Position numbers and translations under genes: made by a program | Assembly: GCF_041260665.1 (NCBI RefSeq) | Contig: NZ_JBGCCT010000037.1 | Span: 60,200-124,199 of the forward strand | Reading direction: 5' to 3' | Source: Catenulispora sp. GP43 | GTDB taxonomy: Bacteria > Actinomycetota > Actinomycetes > Streptomycetales > Catenulisporaceae | DNA length: 64,000 nucleotides | The notes under the pieces: model-generated | What the model saw: only the letters and a program-made list of their open reading frames with translations | What the model was told of the DNA's origin: nothing | Database searches by the model: none | Shown: piece after piece, positions 1 to 9,900 of the stretch | Layout: every line of letters starts with the position of its first letter | How positions within the stretch are numbered: position 1 is the first letter of the stretch

Positions 1-363
1 GGTGAGCGCGGGCGCGTGCTTGGTCCACGGCCCGTGCAGACTGGGCGCTGTAGCGTGCGCGAACTCGACCTCGTTCTGCGGATCGGCCGGCTCGGCGTGC
101 GTGATGCCGAACAGGTGCCAGGTCCCTGAGTCGTCGCGGATGAAGGTGTGGTCGTTGATGTACCAGGGCTGGGACTCGCCGGCCCCGGGATCGTAGACGT
201 CGGCGAAGTCCCCGGCGGTGACCGACTCGATGGCTGCCTGCCGCGGACCCGTGGGCGCCTGGGCGGCGGCAGTGGGTCTGACACCGGCCGCGACCAGGAA
301 TGTCAGGGCCAGGGCCACGATGGTGGGGGCGGCCAGCAACCGCCTGAGGTGCCGATGGGACAC
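1..363 (-). CDS. Secreted GH43-like glycoside hydrolase, N-terminal part
   Basis: The gene runs off the left edge of the window, so only about 121 codons are present. Read on the minus strand it opens with a GTG, an Arg-rich n-region, a hydrophobic stretch ([19 protein letters not shown]) and an Ala-rich cleavage region, which together look like a Sec signal peptide. The mature part holds [20 protein letters not shown] followed by TH and a Glu-Pro segment. This is the 'kinship to blade 1' pattern of five-bladed propeller glycosidases such as GH43/GH32/GH68, where an early Asp is the general base. It is probably an extracellular sugar hydrolase, but substrate and full architecture lie outside the window. 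The GTG at 363 is my choice because it directly precedes the basic n-region; the ribosome-binding site is weak. Confidence 0.55.
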   Translation of the reverse strand, partial: MSHRHLRRLLAAPTIVALALTFLVAAGVRPTAAAQAPTGPRQAAIESVTAGDFADVYDPGAGESQPWYINDHTFIRDDSGTWHLFGITHAEPADPQNEVEFAHATAPSLHGPWTKHAPALT

Positions 364-603
364 AGCTGCTCGCTTTCGGTTGTCGCCGCGCGGGACCAGC
401 GCACCGGATCGGTGCGCCCGGTCCCGGCGCCGTATGTCCGTATCGCTCCCGCCAGCGTGACAGGACTCGTTCACAAACCGAGCACAGCGTTCGCACAGCA
501 CAGGCCGCGTGCAATGAGTGTGCGCGTTTTGTGAAGTGGGCTCGCGAGACTAAATAGCGAATCGCAGTGTTCGATCATTCATGCTCCGAGAGGAACAGCC
601 GAG

Positions 604-2172
604 ATGCCACAACGAACCCCCGTGGGGAGGGGCTCGCGATCGACGGCTCGCGCCGTCAAGGCCCTGTCCTTCATCGTCACGCTGCTGCTGACCGTCACCG
701 GCATCGGGTTGGCGAGCGCCGGCAGCGCGTCCGCCGACTCCACGCTTGGCGGGCCGATCAGCCGCAGCGAGATCATCTCCCGGGCCCAGTTCTGGGTCGA
801 CAACCAGCCCGGCCCCTACGACCAGCAGGGCTGGTCCCCCGGCCCCGGCGGCGACCACAATTACCGCCGGGACTGCTCGGGCTACGTGGACATGGCCTGG
901 CACCTGAAGGCCGATCCCAACACCGAGGGTCTGTGGGACAGCTACACGGTCCCAATCGACCGCAGTGATCTGCGGGCCGGCGACATCATGATCAACTACA
1001 GCGAGCACACCTTCCTATTCGACCGGTGGCTCGACGCCAACGGCGACTTCGGCTACTACACCTTCGGCATCACGCCGGTGCGGTACCTGACCGCCAACAT
1101 CAACGACGCCACGCTGGACGGAATCCCGAACGGCTCCATGAGCGCGCGGCGCTACAACAACGTGGTCGAGGACAGTGCGGCGCGCCCGCACCCCTCGGCT
1201 GCCGGCCGGACGGTGTCGGGCCGCGATGCGGATGGCCGTCTGGAGGCGTTCGCCGGTGGGCCGGACGGGGTGTGGCATGCGTGGCAGACAGCGGTCAACG
1301 GCTCATGGTCGGACTGGGTCAACGTCGCCGGTCCGGCCAACGCTCAGCTGGCGATCGCGCCGAATGCTGACGGCCGACTGGAGCTGTTCGCGGTGAACGG
1401 CAGCGAGTTGGACCACATTTGGCAGAACGCGCCGAACTCCAACTGGTCGGCCTGGGCGAAACTGGGCGGCGGTGGCTACCGAATCGCCGCCGGAGCCAAC
1501 GCCGACGGCCGCCTCGAAGTGTTCGCCTCCAGCAGCGCAGGAGTCTTCCACACCTGGCAGACCGCACCGAACTCCCCGTTCTCCAGCTGGGAAGGCCTCG
1601 GCGGCCCGGCCAACTCACGGCTGCAGATGGAGCGCGCGGCCGACGGACGACTGGAGGTGTTCGCGCTGTCGGACACCACGTTCGGCCATATCTGGCAGAC
1701 CACTGTGAACGGCGGCTGGTCCGCCTGGGAGACCTTCGGCGGAGGCGGCACCGAACTGACCGTCAACCACGACGCCGACGGCCGACTCGAAGTGTTCGCC
1801 TCCAACGCCTCCGGCGTCTTCCACAAATGGGAGACCAGCCCGACAACCTGGTCCGACTGGGCCGGCACCAACGGCGGCGCCACCACCTCAGAACTGACGT
1901 CGGCGATAGCGACCGACGGCCGGGTTGAAGTCTTCGCGATCAACGGCAGCACCGCCACCCACATCTGGCAGACCGCGGTGAACGGTGCCTGGTCCGCGTG
2001 GGAGACCTTCGGGGGCGGCGGCACCTCCATCACCGCCGCAAACAACCAGGACGGACGCGAAGAGATCTTCGCCACCAGCAGCGCCGGCGTCTACCACAAG
2101 TGGCAGACCAGCTTCAGCGCCTGGTCGGCCTGGGCCTGGCTGAGCAGCACAGCCGGACCGTCCATGCCCTGA
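604..2172 (+). CDS. Secreted NlpC/P60-like protein with PLL-type beta-propeller
   Basis: This 522-aa exported protein has an Arg-rich n-region and a hydrophobic core at residues 19-38 (signal cleavage near ASADS). The catalytic-like domain at about 47-190 carries RRDCSGYVDMAW with Cys91, followed by an NYSEHTF segment with His135, the Cys-His arrangement of NlpC/P60 papain-fold amidases. Residues 200-522 are tandem blades with the repeated pattern DGRLEVFA...HxWQT...WSxW (about seven), as in PLL/tectonin-like sugar-binding propellers. It most likely cleaves or binds cell-wall or surface glycans outside the cell. A GAGAGGA ribosome-binding site lies about 8 nt before the ATG. The propeller DNA is an exact copy of that in the lysozyme gene 2.9 kb downstream. 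The esterase gene follows after 47 nt and may be cotranscribed. Confidence 0.8.
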   Translation: MPQRTPVGRGSRSTARAVKALSFIVTLLLTVTGIGLASAGSASADSTLGGPISRSEIISRAQFWVDNQPGPYDQQGWSPGPGGDHNYRRDCSGYVDMAWHLKADPNTEGLWDSYTVPIDRSDLRAGDIMINYSEHTFLFDRWLDANGDFGYYTFGITPVRYLTANINDATLDGIPNGSMSARRYNNVVEDSAARPHPSAAGRTVSGRDADGRLEAFAGGPDGVWHAWQTAVNGSWSDWVNVAGPANAQLAIAPNADGRLELFAVNGSELDHIWQNAPNSNWSAWAKLGGGGYRIAAGANADGRLEVFASSSAGVFHTWQTAPNSPFSSWEGLGGPANSRLQMERAADGRLEVFALSDTTFGHIWQTTVNGGWSAWETFGGGGTELTVNHDADGRLEVFASNASGVFHKWETSPTTWSDWAGTNGGATTSELTSAIATDGRVEVFAINGSTATHIWQTAVNGAWSAWETFGGGGTSITAANNQDGREEIFATSSAGVYHKWQTSFSAWSAWAWLSSTAGPSMP

Positions 2173-2174
2173 AC
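1204..2174 (+). repeat. 971-bp direct repeat, copy 1 (propeller-coding)
   Basis: From GGCCGGACGG at 1204 to two bases past the stop codon, this segment matches 4107-5077 at a constant offset of 2903 bases. Translations in all frames, coding and antisense, are identical in both copies, so the nucleotide sequences appear identical. Identity stops abruptly on both sides; upstream the two genes encode unrelated enzymes. Confidence 0.95.
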
Positions 2175-2219
2175 AACCGAACCACACCATTCAGTTCCCA
2201 CCATGACCTGGAGGTCACA

Positions 2220-3212
2220 GTGAATACTCCGAATACCCCCCGCCCCTCTCGCCGGGGCGTCCTGAAGGCCGCCGGCGGCATCGCCGCCGCTGTGACGGTC
2301 GGCGCCGCCACGAACTTCGCGACGGCGGCCTCGGCGCGCGCCGTGGACGACGGCTTCGGGCTGACCATCGTGGACCGCAACGAGAGCGATCCGCGCATGA
2401 GGTACTTCCGGTTTGCCACCGCCGAGATCGGCTGGAACCCGGGAGTCAACGTCCTGCTGCCCAGCGACTACTGGACCAGCGGTGCCACATATCCGGTGCT
2501 CTACCTGCACCACGGCGGGCTCCAGGACTTCAGGGAGTTCGACCAGCTCGGCATCCGGGACTGGTCCGCCGGGCTGCCGATCGTGGTCGTGATGCCCGAC
2601 GGCGGCCAGGCCGGCTGGGCCTCGAACCCGGTCAGCACCAACGTCGGTCCCCGCAACTGGGAGAACTTCCACCTGAACCAGCTGCTGCCGTGGGTCGAGG
2701 CGAACTTCCGGGTGTTCGGCGAGTACGCCGGTCGCGCAGTGGCCGGATTCTCCATGGGCGGCTTCGGAGCGATGAAGTACACCGCCAAGTACTACGGCAC
2801 CTTCTCCTCGGTGAGCGCGCATTCCGGTCCGTGCAGCATCCGCCGTGATGAAGGCGCTGTGGTCCACTGGGCCAACCTGTCCTCCGCAGTCAAGGACCTG
2901 GGCGGCGGCACCGTCTACGGCGTGCCGTGGGACGAGGCCCGGGTCACCGCCGACAACCCGGTCGAACGCCTAGAGAGCTACCGCAACAAGCGGATCTTCC
3001 TGGTCGCCGGCACCAGCCCCGACCCGACGAACCCGTTCGACACGTTCAACGAGACCCAGGTCCTGGCCGGGCAGCGGGAGTTCAAGAGCCTGCTGGACGG
3101 TGCCAGCATCCCCTACGAGGCGTACGAGGTGCCCGGCGGTCACATCGTCCGGCCCGATCGGATGATCGCCGACCTCAACGGGATGATCGGCTGGCTTCGT
3201 CCCGCCGGCTGA
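2220..3212 (+). CDS. Tat-exported antigen-85-like esterase
   Basis: This 330-aa alpha/beta hydrolase belongs to the esterase-D/antigen-85 (putative esterase) family. The GTG at 2220 is preceded by GGAGG, and the protein begins with SRRGVLKAAGG and a hydrophobic run to residue 40, a typical twin-arginine signal. The nucleophile elbow is GFSMGG with Ser178. An Asp and the C-terminal His308 (GGHIV) can complete the triad. The LYLHHG oxyanion strand and the WASNP and NWENF segments are usual for secreted members. It probably hydrolyses or transfers acyl esters on extracellular sugars or lipids; the substrate is unknown. It lies between two propeller-bearing wall enzymes, and a strong hairpin terminator follows the stop. 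Confidence 0.85.
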   Translation: MNTPNTPRPSRRGVLKAAGGIAAAVTVGAATNFATAASARAVDDGFGLTIVDRNESDPRMRYFRFATAEIGWNPGVNVLLPSDYWTSGATYPVLYLHHGGLQDFREFDQLGIRDWSAGLPIVVVMPDGGQAGWASNPVSTNVGPRNWENFHLNQLLPWVEANFRVFGEYAGRAVAGFSMGGFGAMKYTAKYYGTFSSVSAHSGPCSIRRDEGAVVHWANLSSAVKDLGGGTVYGVPWDEARVTADNPVERLESYRNKRIFLVAGTSPDPTNPFDTFNETQVLAGQREFKSLLDGASIPYEAYEVPGGHIVRPDRMIADLNGMIGWLRPAG

Positions 3213-3219
3213 TCCCCCT

Positions 3220-3265
3220 GCTGGACCGAGTCCTCGCCGATGATCCGGCGAGGACTCGGTCCAGC
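3220..3265 (+). terminator. 19-bp perfect hairpin after esterase gene
   Basis: Bases 3220-3238 and 3247-3265 are perfectly complementary with an 8-nt loop (GATGATCC). The hairpin begins 7 nt after the esterase stop and ends 52 nt before the next start. It has no U tract, as is usual for actinobacterial intrinsic terminators. Confidence 0.8.
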
Positions 3266-3317
3266 CTTCCCTCCCCGCTGCGCCTTCCATCGTTCATCAC
3301 AGGACAAGGACGGAAAC

Positions 3318-5075
3318 ATGCCTATATCCCTGCGACGCACCGCCGGCCTGCTGGCCGGGGTCGTCGTGGCTGTCGTAACCGCCGGTCTGGCAGCACCCCC
3401 CGCGTCGGCGGTTGACTTCGTCCCGCCCGGGTACTCCGTGACCGGTATCGACGTCTCAAGCTATCAGGGCGCTGTCGACTGGACCCAGGTAGCCGCGCAC
3501 GGCGAGAAGTTCGCCTACGTCAAGGTCACAGAGGGTTCGACATATGTGAACCCGTATGGTGCCGACGGCCTCCACAATGCCAAAGCGTCCGGCCTCTACA
3601 CCGGCGCCTACGCGTGGCCCCGCCCGGACGCCGGCGTGGGGTCGGCCGTGGCCCAGGCCGACTTCTTCATGGACAACGCCCAGTACGTCAATGACGGCCG
3701 GACGTTGCCTCCCATGATCGACCTCGAACCCGGACAACAGGGCCAGCCGACGTGCTACGGCCTCTCGCAAAGCGATATGTCGGCGTTCCTACACGCGTTC
3801 GTGAACGAGGTCCGGGCCCGTGCCGGCCGCGACCCGGTCCTCTACACCGGCCTGCCGTTCTGGGGTCCGTGCACCGGCGGCGACACGTCATTCGGCCACC
3901 TGCCGCTCGACTATCCCAACTACAACGCGAACCCGACTCCACTGCCGGCCGGCTGGTCGAACTTCGCGTTCTGGCAGTACACCGACCAGGAGACCGGCAT
4001 CCCGGGCGTGAGCAGCGCGACGGTCGACCGGGACGTGTTCAACGGCAGTTTGGCCGACCTCGCCGCATTCTGCGGCGGCGGACCGAAACCACATCCGTAC
4101 CCGTCGGGCCGGACGGTGTCGGGCCGCGATGCGGATGGCCGTCTGGAGGCGTTCGCCGGTGGGCCGGACGGGGTGTGGCATGCGTGGCAGACAGCGGTCA
4201 ACGGCTCATGGTCGGACTGGGTCAACGTCGCCGGTCCGGCCAACGCTCAGCTGGCGATCGCGCCGAATGCTGACGGCCGACTGGAGCTGTTCGCGGTGAA
4301 CGGCAGCGAGTTGGACCACATTTGGCAGAACGCGCCGAACTCCAACTGGTCGGCCTGGGCGAAACTGGGCGGCGGTGGCTACCGAATCGCCGCCGGAGCC
4401 AACGCCGACGGCCGCCTCGAAGTGTTCGCCTCCAGCAGCGCAGGAGTCTTCCACACCTGGCAGACCGCACCGAACTCCCCGTTCTCCAGCTGGGAAGGCC
4501 TCGGCGGCCCGGCCAACTCACGGCTGCAGATGGAGCGCGCGGCCGACGGACGACTGGAGGTGTTCGCGCTGTCGGACACCACGTTCGGCCATATCTGGCA
4601 GACCACTGTGAACGGCGGCTGGTCCGCCTGGGAGACCTTCGGCGGAGGCGGCACCGAACTGACCGTCAACCACGACGCCGACGGCCGACTCGAAGTGTTC
4701 GCCTCCAACGCCTCCGGCGTCTTCCACAAATGGGAGACCAGCCCGACAACCTGGTCCGACTGGGCCGGCACCAACGGCGGCGCCACCACCTCAGAACTGA
4801 CGTCGGCGATAGCGACCGACGGCCGGGTTGAAGTCTTCGCGATCAACGGCAGCACCGCCACCCACATCTGGCAGACCGCGGTGAACGGTGCCTGGTCCGC
4901 GTGGGAGACCTTCGGGGGCGGCGGCACCTCCATCACCGCCGCAAACAACCAGGACGGACGCGAAGAGATCTTCGCCACCAGCAGCGCCGGCGTCTACCAC
5001 AAGTGGCAGACCAGCTTCAGCGCCTGGTCGGCCTGGGCCTGGCTGAGCAGCACAGCCGGACCGTCCATGCCCTGA
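3318..5075 (+). CDS. Secreted GH25 lysozyme with PLL-type beta-propeller
   Basis: This 585-aa protein starts at an ATG behind AAGGACGG. A signal peptide (residues 1-32, ending PPASA) is followed by a GH25 muramidase domain at about 38-260. Hallmarks are TGIDVSSYQGAVDW with the conserved early Asp, the central PMIDLEPG with the DxE acid pair, and FWQYTD near the domain end. The C-terminal 320 residues are a seven-blade-like propeller identical to that of the upstream NlpC-like protein. The enzyme should cut the glycan strand of peptidoglycan extracellularly, with the propeller binding glycan. Two different wall hydrolases sharing one identical binding module point to recent module duplication or gene conversion. 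A strong hairpin follows the gene. Confidence 0.88.
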   Translation: MPISLRRTAGLLAGVVVAVVTAGLAAPPASAVDFVPPGYSVTGIDVSSYQGAVDWTQVAAHGEKFAYVKVTEGSTYVNPYGADGLHNAKASGLYTGAYAWPRPDAGVGSAVAQADFFMDNAQYVNDGRTLPPMIDLEPGQQGQPTCYGLSQSDMSAFLHAFVNEVRARAGRDPVLYTGLPFWGPCTGGDTSFGHLPLDYPNYNANPTPLPAGWSNFAFWQYTDQETGIPGVSSATVDRDVFNGSLADLAAFCGGGPKPHPYPSGRTVSGRDADGRLEAFAGGPDGVWHAWQTAVNGSWSDWVNVAGPANAQLAIAPNADGRLELFAVNGSELDHIWQNAPNSNWSAWAKLGGGGYRIAAGANADGRLEVFASSSAGVFHTWQTAPNSPFSSWEGLGGPANSRLQMERAADGRLEVFALSDTTFGHIWQTTVNGGWSAWETFGGGGTELTVNHDADGRLEVFASNASGVFHKWETSPTTWSDWAGTNGGATTSELTSAIATDGRVEVFAINGSTATHIWQTAVNGAWSAWETFGGGGTSITAANNQDGREEIFATSSAGVYHKWQTSFSAWSAWAWLSSTAGPSMP

Positions 5076-5077
5076 AC
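4107..5077 (+). repeat. 971-bp direct repeat, copy 2 (propeller-coding)
   Basis: Second copy of the segment at 1204-2174, fused in frame behind the GH25 domain. It ends two bases past the stop codon, after which the sequences diverge completely. Confidence 0.95.
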
Positions 5078-5085
5078 CAGAGTCG

Positions 5086-5115
5086 GGTGGCCCCGGGCCT
5101 CAGCCCGGGGCCACC
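5086..5115 (+). terminator. 13-bp GC-rich hairpin after lysozyme gene
   Basis: GGTGGCCCCGGGC at 5086-5098 pairs perfectly with 5103-5115 across a CTCA loop, 10 nt after the lysozyme stop, followed by CCTTTCG. It also separates this gene from the IS630 remnant that begins shortly after. Confidence 0.85.
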
Positions 5116-5239
5116 CCTTTCGTCGGTGACCGGCCCGGCACTTCGGCGGGCTTCCGCCAGGAGGCTGGTTCGCTTCGGCATTCGACCCGAGCCGAACACA
5201 ACTACCGGCGTGGGCCCGCAGGAAGGTGCGCCAAATCTA

Positions 5240-5880
<641 letters not shown>

Positions 5881-5929
5881 GGTCCGTTTCCCCGGGCCTC
5901 CCGCCGAACCCGCCGTGCGGTAGGGTAAA

Positions 5930-6290
5930 CCGCCGACGAGGTGCCAGCTGAAATGGTCCTTTTCCGACGGCGCCCCCCGAACCGGACATGCCCGCTTTCC
6001 GTAGCATCCGGCTCTCCAGTGCTCATCGTGATCGCTTTGTTGGACGTCCGGCGTGGATACCCTCGTGGCAGGTGCGGCAGACGACCAGGGTCTCGCGACG
6101 GCGTGAGGCCATCCGCACCACCCAGCCAGGCGGGTTGGGCCGCCCTTTCGGGTTCAGGTCTTTGAGGGCTCGAACATGATGCACCTCGACCTGCCGTGTT
6201 GACCCACACTGTTCACAGACGTCGGCCAGCAGCCGTTGAACGACTTCCGAGCGGCGTTTGCCCCAGATGCGGGCCGGGCTGTTGAGAGGT
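5930..6290 (-). pseudogene. 3' remnant of a group II intron (HNH end of the intron protein plus domain V)
   Basis: The minus strand encodes the C-terminal tail of a group II intron reverse transcriptase. It contains a zinc-HNH endonuclease with CEQCGS, VEVHHVRALKDL and TLVVCRTCHEGIHAGRP, ending at 6023. The reverse-transcriptase and maturase domains are missing, so the element is 5'-truncated near 6290. A domain V hairpin follows at 5979-6014. It belongs to a different lineage from the intron at 45.8-47.7 kb, whose protein has no HNH domain. Confidence 0.75.
5979..6014 (-). ncRNA. Group II intron domain V (remnant)
   Basis: On the minus strand GAGCCGGA pairs with TCCGGTTC. An upper stem is closed by GAAA, and a 2-nt TG bulge lies on the 3' side, the layout of group II domain V. 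It sits 9 nt past the stop of the HNH fragment, as expected for a 3' intron end. Confidence 0.7.
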
Positions 6291-6603
6291 CGTGGCGTGC
6301 TGTCCCGCGCCAGTGAGATCCCGCCACATTGCGCCACCAGCGGCGGTCGTCCGTCCCCACGCTCCACGCTGGCCCGAAGGCCACGGCGTGGGCCGTTCTC
6401 GGTGGCGAGCACGGCACGGTAGCGGCAGTAGACCTTCGGGACAGTGGACGTCGCATGACCGCGTCGGCATCATCGCCAGCCGCTTCGGGCCTCGGGGGTG
6501 TCGAGAGCAGCGATCCTGGAACCTTCCAGGGACCGCTCCACCCCGCCTCTTCCTAGACTTCGACACAACGCGGCGCCGCGACATCCTCGAAATGGAGACG
6601 AGC

Positions 6604-9477
6604 ATGCACATCCGTGCCCGAACAATAGCCGTGGCGCTGACCACGCTGGCGGTGGGTGGGGCCGTCGCGGTACCCACGCTGACGGCTTCGGCGGCCCCCG
6701 TGAAAGCGACCACGATCGCCGCGTCCGGCGCCGCCGACTACTGCGGCGGTCAGTGCGACGACATCCTGCCGCCGGGGGAGAACGGCAGCGCCACAGCCAC
6801 GCAGATCCTGTGGTTCAAGGCCACCGGCAACCGTCCCGCGAACACCGACGACCAGCTCGGCAAGTACGCCGACATGGTCGATGGCTACACCGGTCTGACC
6901 AACGGCACCCTCGGCGACTTCTTCAACGACTCCTCGTTCGGTGTCCCGGCCGATCAGGTGGCCAGCACCCTCAACCCCGGTGGTCGCAGGGACGTGACCA
7001 TCACCCGCGATAAGCAGGACATCCCGCACATCTACGGAACCACCCGCTCCGGTGCCGAATACGGTGCCGGATACGCCGCCGGGCAGGACCGGCTGTGGAT
7101 GATGGACGTCTTCCGGCATCTCGGCAAGGGGGAGCTCAGCGGCTTCGCTGGCGGTGCGGCCGGCAACCGGGCGCTGGAACAGGGCCTTTATCTCAGCGGC
7201 GCCTACACCGACATCGATCTGCAGGCGCAGGTCGACCGGGTGAAGAACAGCGGTCCGCGCGGCGCTCAGGCCTACCAGGACGTGACCGACTACCTGGCCG
7301 GCCTGAACCGGTACATCGCCGACGCGAAAGCCGGCCATGTCTTCCCCGGCGAGTACGACCTCACCGGCAACGCCGCCGTCTACACCGGCGAGGGCATCCA
7401 GAACTTCCAGCCGACCGACCTCGTCGCGATCGGCACGGTGATCGGTGCGCTGTTCGGCGCCGGCGGGGGCAATCAGGTCGCCTCCGCGCTGGTCAAGGAA
7501 GCCGCCGAGGCCAAGTACGGGACGGCGCAAGGCGATGCCGTCTGGAATTCCTTCCGGGAAGAGAACGACCCCGAGGCGAACCTGACGCTGCACAACGGCC
7601 AGTCGTTCTCGTTCAACGGGACACCGGCGAACTCCTCCGGCGTAGCGATGCCCGACGCGGGCTCGGTCACGCCACAGCAGATCGTCTTCGATCCGACCGG
7701 ATCGGCCGCCTCCAGCACAACGGCCTCAACCGCGAAGACGCCTACGACTGCTACCAGTTCAGCCGCAGCCAAGTCGGCGACGTCCAACGCCAACCTCATG
7801 GCCGAGCCGACCCTCGGGAAGCAGGCGGACTCGATGGCGAACGGCGTGTTGCCGGCTGATCTGTTCAAGACCAAGCGTGGTATGTCCAACGCCTTGGTGG
7901 TCTCCGGTCAATACACTGATTCCGGAAACCCGATCGCCGTCTTCGGCCCTCAGACTGGATATTTCGCCCCGCAACTGCTGATGCTGGAGGAGATTCAGGG
8001 CCCTGGTATCAGCGCCCGTGGAGCCGCCTTCGCCGGTCTGAACTTCTATGTGGAACTCGGCCGAGGTGCCGACTACTCCTGGAGCGCCACCTCGGCGGGT
8101 CAGGACATCATCGACTCGTTCGCCGTGACCCTGTGCAACACCGACGGCACACCAGCGACCAAGGACTCCAACGCCTATCTCTACAACGGCGTGTGCACGC
8201 CGATGCAGCAGATCGAGCGCGAAGACTCCTGGTCCCCGACGATCGCCGACTCCACACCAGCCGGCTCCTACAAGCTCATCGCCTTCCGCACCGAATTCGG
8301 CATCGTGCAAGCCCGCGCCACCATCGGCGGCAAACCGGTCGCCTACACCCAGCTGCGCTCGACGTATCAGCATGAGGTCGACACCATCGTCGGCTTCCAG
8401 ATGTTCAACGATCCGGCTGTGGTGACCGGTCCGGCCGGTTTCCAGCAGGCGGCGTCGAACGTGACCTACACGTTCAACTGGTTCTACGTCGATTCCCAGC
8501 ACACCGCCTACTACAACTCGGGTCTGAACCCGACCAGGCCGGCCGACGACGACCCGAACCTACCGATCACCGCCGATGCCGCACACCAGTGGCTGAACTG
8601 GGATCCGGCCACGAACACGGTCGCCAACACGCCGTTCGCGTCGCACCCGAACTCGATGGATCAGGACTACTACGAGTCCTGGAACAACAAGATCGCCCAG
8701 GGCTACACCGTCTCCACCTTCGGCGACGGCTCGATCTACCGCAGCAACCTGCTCGACGAGCGGATCAAGAGCCTGACCAACTCCGGCCAGAAGATCACCC
8801 GCGCCTCGCTGACCCAGGCGATGGAGGACGCAGCGCTCACCGACTTGCGTGGCGAGAAGCTGCTGCCGGAGCTGTTGAAGGTGATCGGGACGCCGAGCGA
8901 TCCCACGCAGGTGGCTGCGGTGAACGAGCTGAAGACGTGGCTTGCTGACGGTGCCAAGCGTAAGGAGACTTCGGCGGGCAGCAAGACGTACGGCGACTCC
9001 GACGCCATCCGCATCATGGACGCCTGGTGGCCTCTGCTGCTCCAAGCCGAATTCCAGCCCGGCATGGGCACCGGCCTGTACAAGGCGATGAACGGTGTCC
9101 AGCCGCTCGACCAACCCCCGTACCGCGGCCACACCGGCTCGTCGTATGAGCTCGGCTGGTACTCCTACGTCGACAAGGACCTGCGCGCCGTCCTCGGTGA
9201 ACCGGTCCAGGGCGGCCTGGCACAGACTTACTGCGGCGGCGGCGACCTCACACAGTGCCGCACCGCCCTACTGTCCGCGCTGTCCACGGCGATCGCCACC
9301 CCGGCGGCCACCGTCTACCCGGCGGACTCGGTCTGCAAGGCCGGCGACCAGTGGTGTGCGGACTCCGTTGAGCAGCTCCCACTCGGTGGCATCACCGACC
9401 CTGAGAGCAACTGGCAGAACCGCCCGACCTTCCAGCAGGTCGTGCAATACCCGGCACACCGCAGCGCCAACAACTGA
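6604..9477 (+). CDS. Secreted penicillin-acylase-family Ntn hydrolase
   Basis: This 957-aa precursor belongs to the penicillin/aculeacin acylase family. The ATG at 6604 has GGAGACGAG just upstream; an in-frame ATG at 6592 lacks one. A signal peptide covers residues 1-32. The alpha-chain region carries IPHIYG and GYAAGQDRLWMMD, typical of the family. The KTKRG-M-SNALVVSG stretch places the probable N-terminal nucleophile Ser428 at the start of the beta chain, so autoproteolysis is expected. A low-complexity Ser/Thr/Ala linker (about 370-400) just before it is the likely spacer peptide. Residues typical of the oxyanion pocket (FGPQTGYF, SWSATSAGQD) are present. It probably cleaves amides such as N-acyl-homoserine lactones, lipopeptide acyl chains or beta-lactams extracellularly; sequence does not decide which. 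Confidence 0.88.
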   Translation: MHIRARTIAVALTTLAVGGAVAVPTLTASAAPVKATTIAASGAADYCGGQCDDILPPGENGSATATQILWFKATGNRPANTDDQLGKYADMVDGYTGLTNGTLGDFFNDSSFGVPADQVASTLNPGGRRDVTITRDKQDIPHIYGTTRSGAEYGAGYAAGQDRLWMMDVFRHLGKGELSGFAGGAAGNRALEQGLYLSGAYTDIDLQAQVDRVKNSGPRGAQAYQDVTDYLAGLNRYIADAKAGHVFPGEYDLTGNAAVYTGEGIQNFQPTDLVAIGTVIGALFGAGGGNQVASALVKEAAEAKYGTAQGDAVWNSFREENDPEANLTLHNGQSFSFNGTPANSSGVAMPDAGSVTPQQIVFDPTGSAASSTTASTAKTPTTATSSAAAKSATSNANLMAEPTLGKQADSMANGVLPADLFKTKRGMSNALVVSGQYTDSGNPIAVFGPQTGYFAPQLLMLEEIQGPGISARGAAFAGLNFYVELGRGADYSWSATSAGQDIIDSFAVTLCNTDGTPATKDSNAYLYNGVCTPMQQIEREDSWSPTIADSTPAGSYKLIAFRTEFGIVQARATIGGKPVAYTQLRSTYQHEVDTIVGFQMFNDPAVVTGPAGFQQAASNVTYTFNWFYVDSQHTAYYNSGLNPTRPADDDPNLPITADAAHQWLNWDPATNTVANTPFASHPNSMDQDYYESWNNKIAQGYTVSTFGDGSIYRSNLLDERIKSLTNSGQKITRASLTQAMEDAALTDLRGEKLLPELLKVIGTPSDPTQVAAVNELKTWLADGAKRKETSAGSKTYGDSDAIRIMDAWWPLLLQAEFQPGMGTGLYKAMNGVQPLDQPPYRGHTGSSYELGWYSYVDKDLRAVLGEPVQGGLAQTYCGGGDLTQCRTALLSALSTAIATPAATVYPADSVCKAGDQWCADSVEQLPLGGITDPESNWQNRPTFQQVVQYPAHRSANN

Positions 9478-9489
9478 CAGCCCAGCTCT

Positions 9490-9522
9490 CTCGCCCGGAC
9501 CGCACCTTGCGGTCCGGGCGAG
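9490..9522 (+). terminator. 14-bp hairpin after acylase gene
   Basis: CTCGCCCGGACCGC at 9490-9503 pairs perfectly with 9509-9522 around an ACCTT loop, 13 nt after the acylase stop. Confidence 0.85.
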
Positions 9523-9610
9523 GCCGAACGTCAACCACACGAAGCAATGGAGTCGGACGACAATCCATGAGCCAACGCGCATCCACGTACCAAGCGATGG
9601 GTGAAAGACC

Positions 9611-9900
9611 ATGGTGATCTTGCGGTTCGTCTTCTCGTACGGCGTGGACACGATGCTCTGGCCGAGCGACATGACCAGCCCGCTCGGCTTTCCGTGTGAA
9701 ACACGACTGCTGCCGTTCAGCGAGCAGACCCGCGCGGACATCGATCGACTCGCCGAGTGGTATCAGTCATCGTTGGGCTGGGACGATCCAGGGGGTCCCA
9801 GCCCGTGGACAACGCAAGAGTCTGAGTCGTTCGACGCCCAGGCCAAGGCGCTGCTGGGCCGGATCCGCTCGAAACTTCCCCCGGGCTGGGCCCTCCTAGG
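9611..9900 (+). pseudogene. Hypothetical protein truncated by IS5 insertion
   Basis: The reading frame begins MVILRFVFSYGVDTMLWPSD and continues as a compact acidic protein to ALLGRIRSKLPPGW. It resembles a family of small uncharacterised actinobacterial proteins I cannot name. At about 9898 the sequence switches to the left end of an IS5-type element and the original C-terminus does not reappear after the IS, so the gene is 3'-truncated. Confidence 0.55.

Noticed and set aside
1200..2170. Propeller repeats taken as a CRISPR-like or satellite repeat array
   Set aside because: The periodicity is at protein level (blades of about 45 residues) with diverged DNA between blades, and it is in frame within two genes.
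6023..6412. Stand-alone HNH endonuclease gene with upstream N-terminal extension
   Set aside because: The conserved part is the usual C-terminal tail of group II intron proteins, is followed by domain V, and the upstream extension has no protein-like composition.
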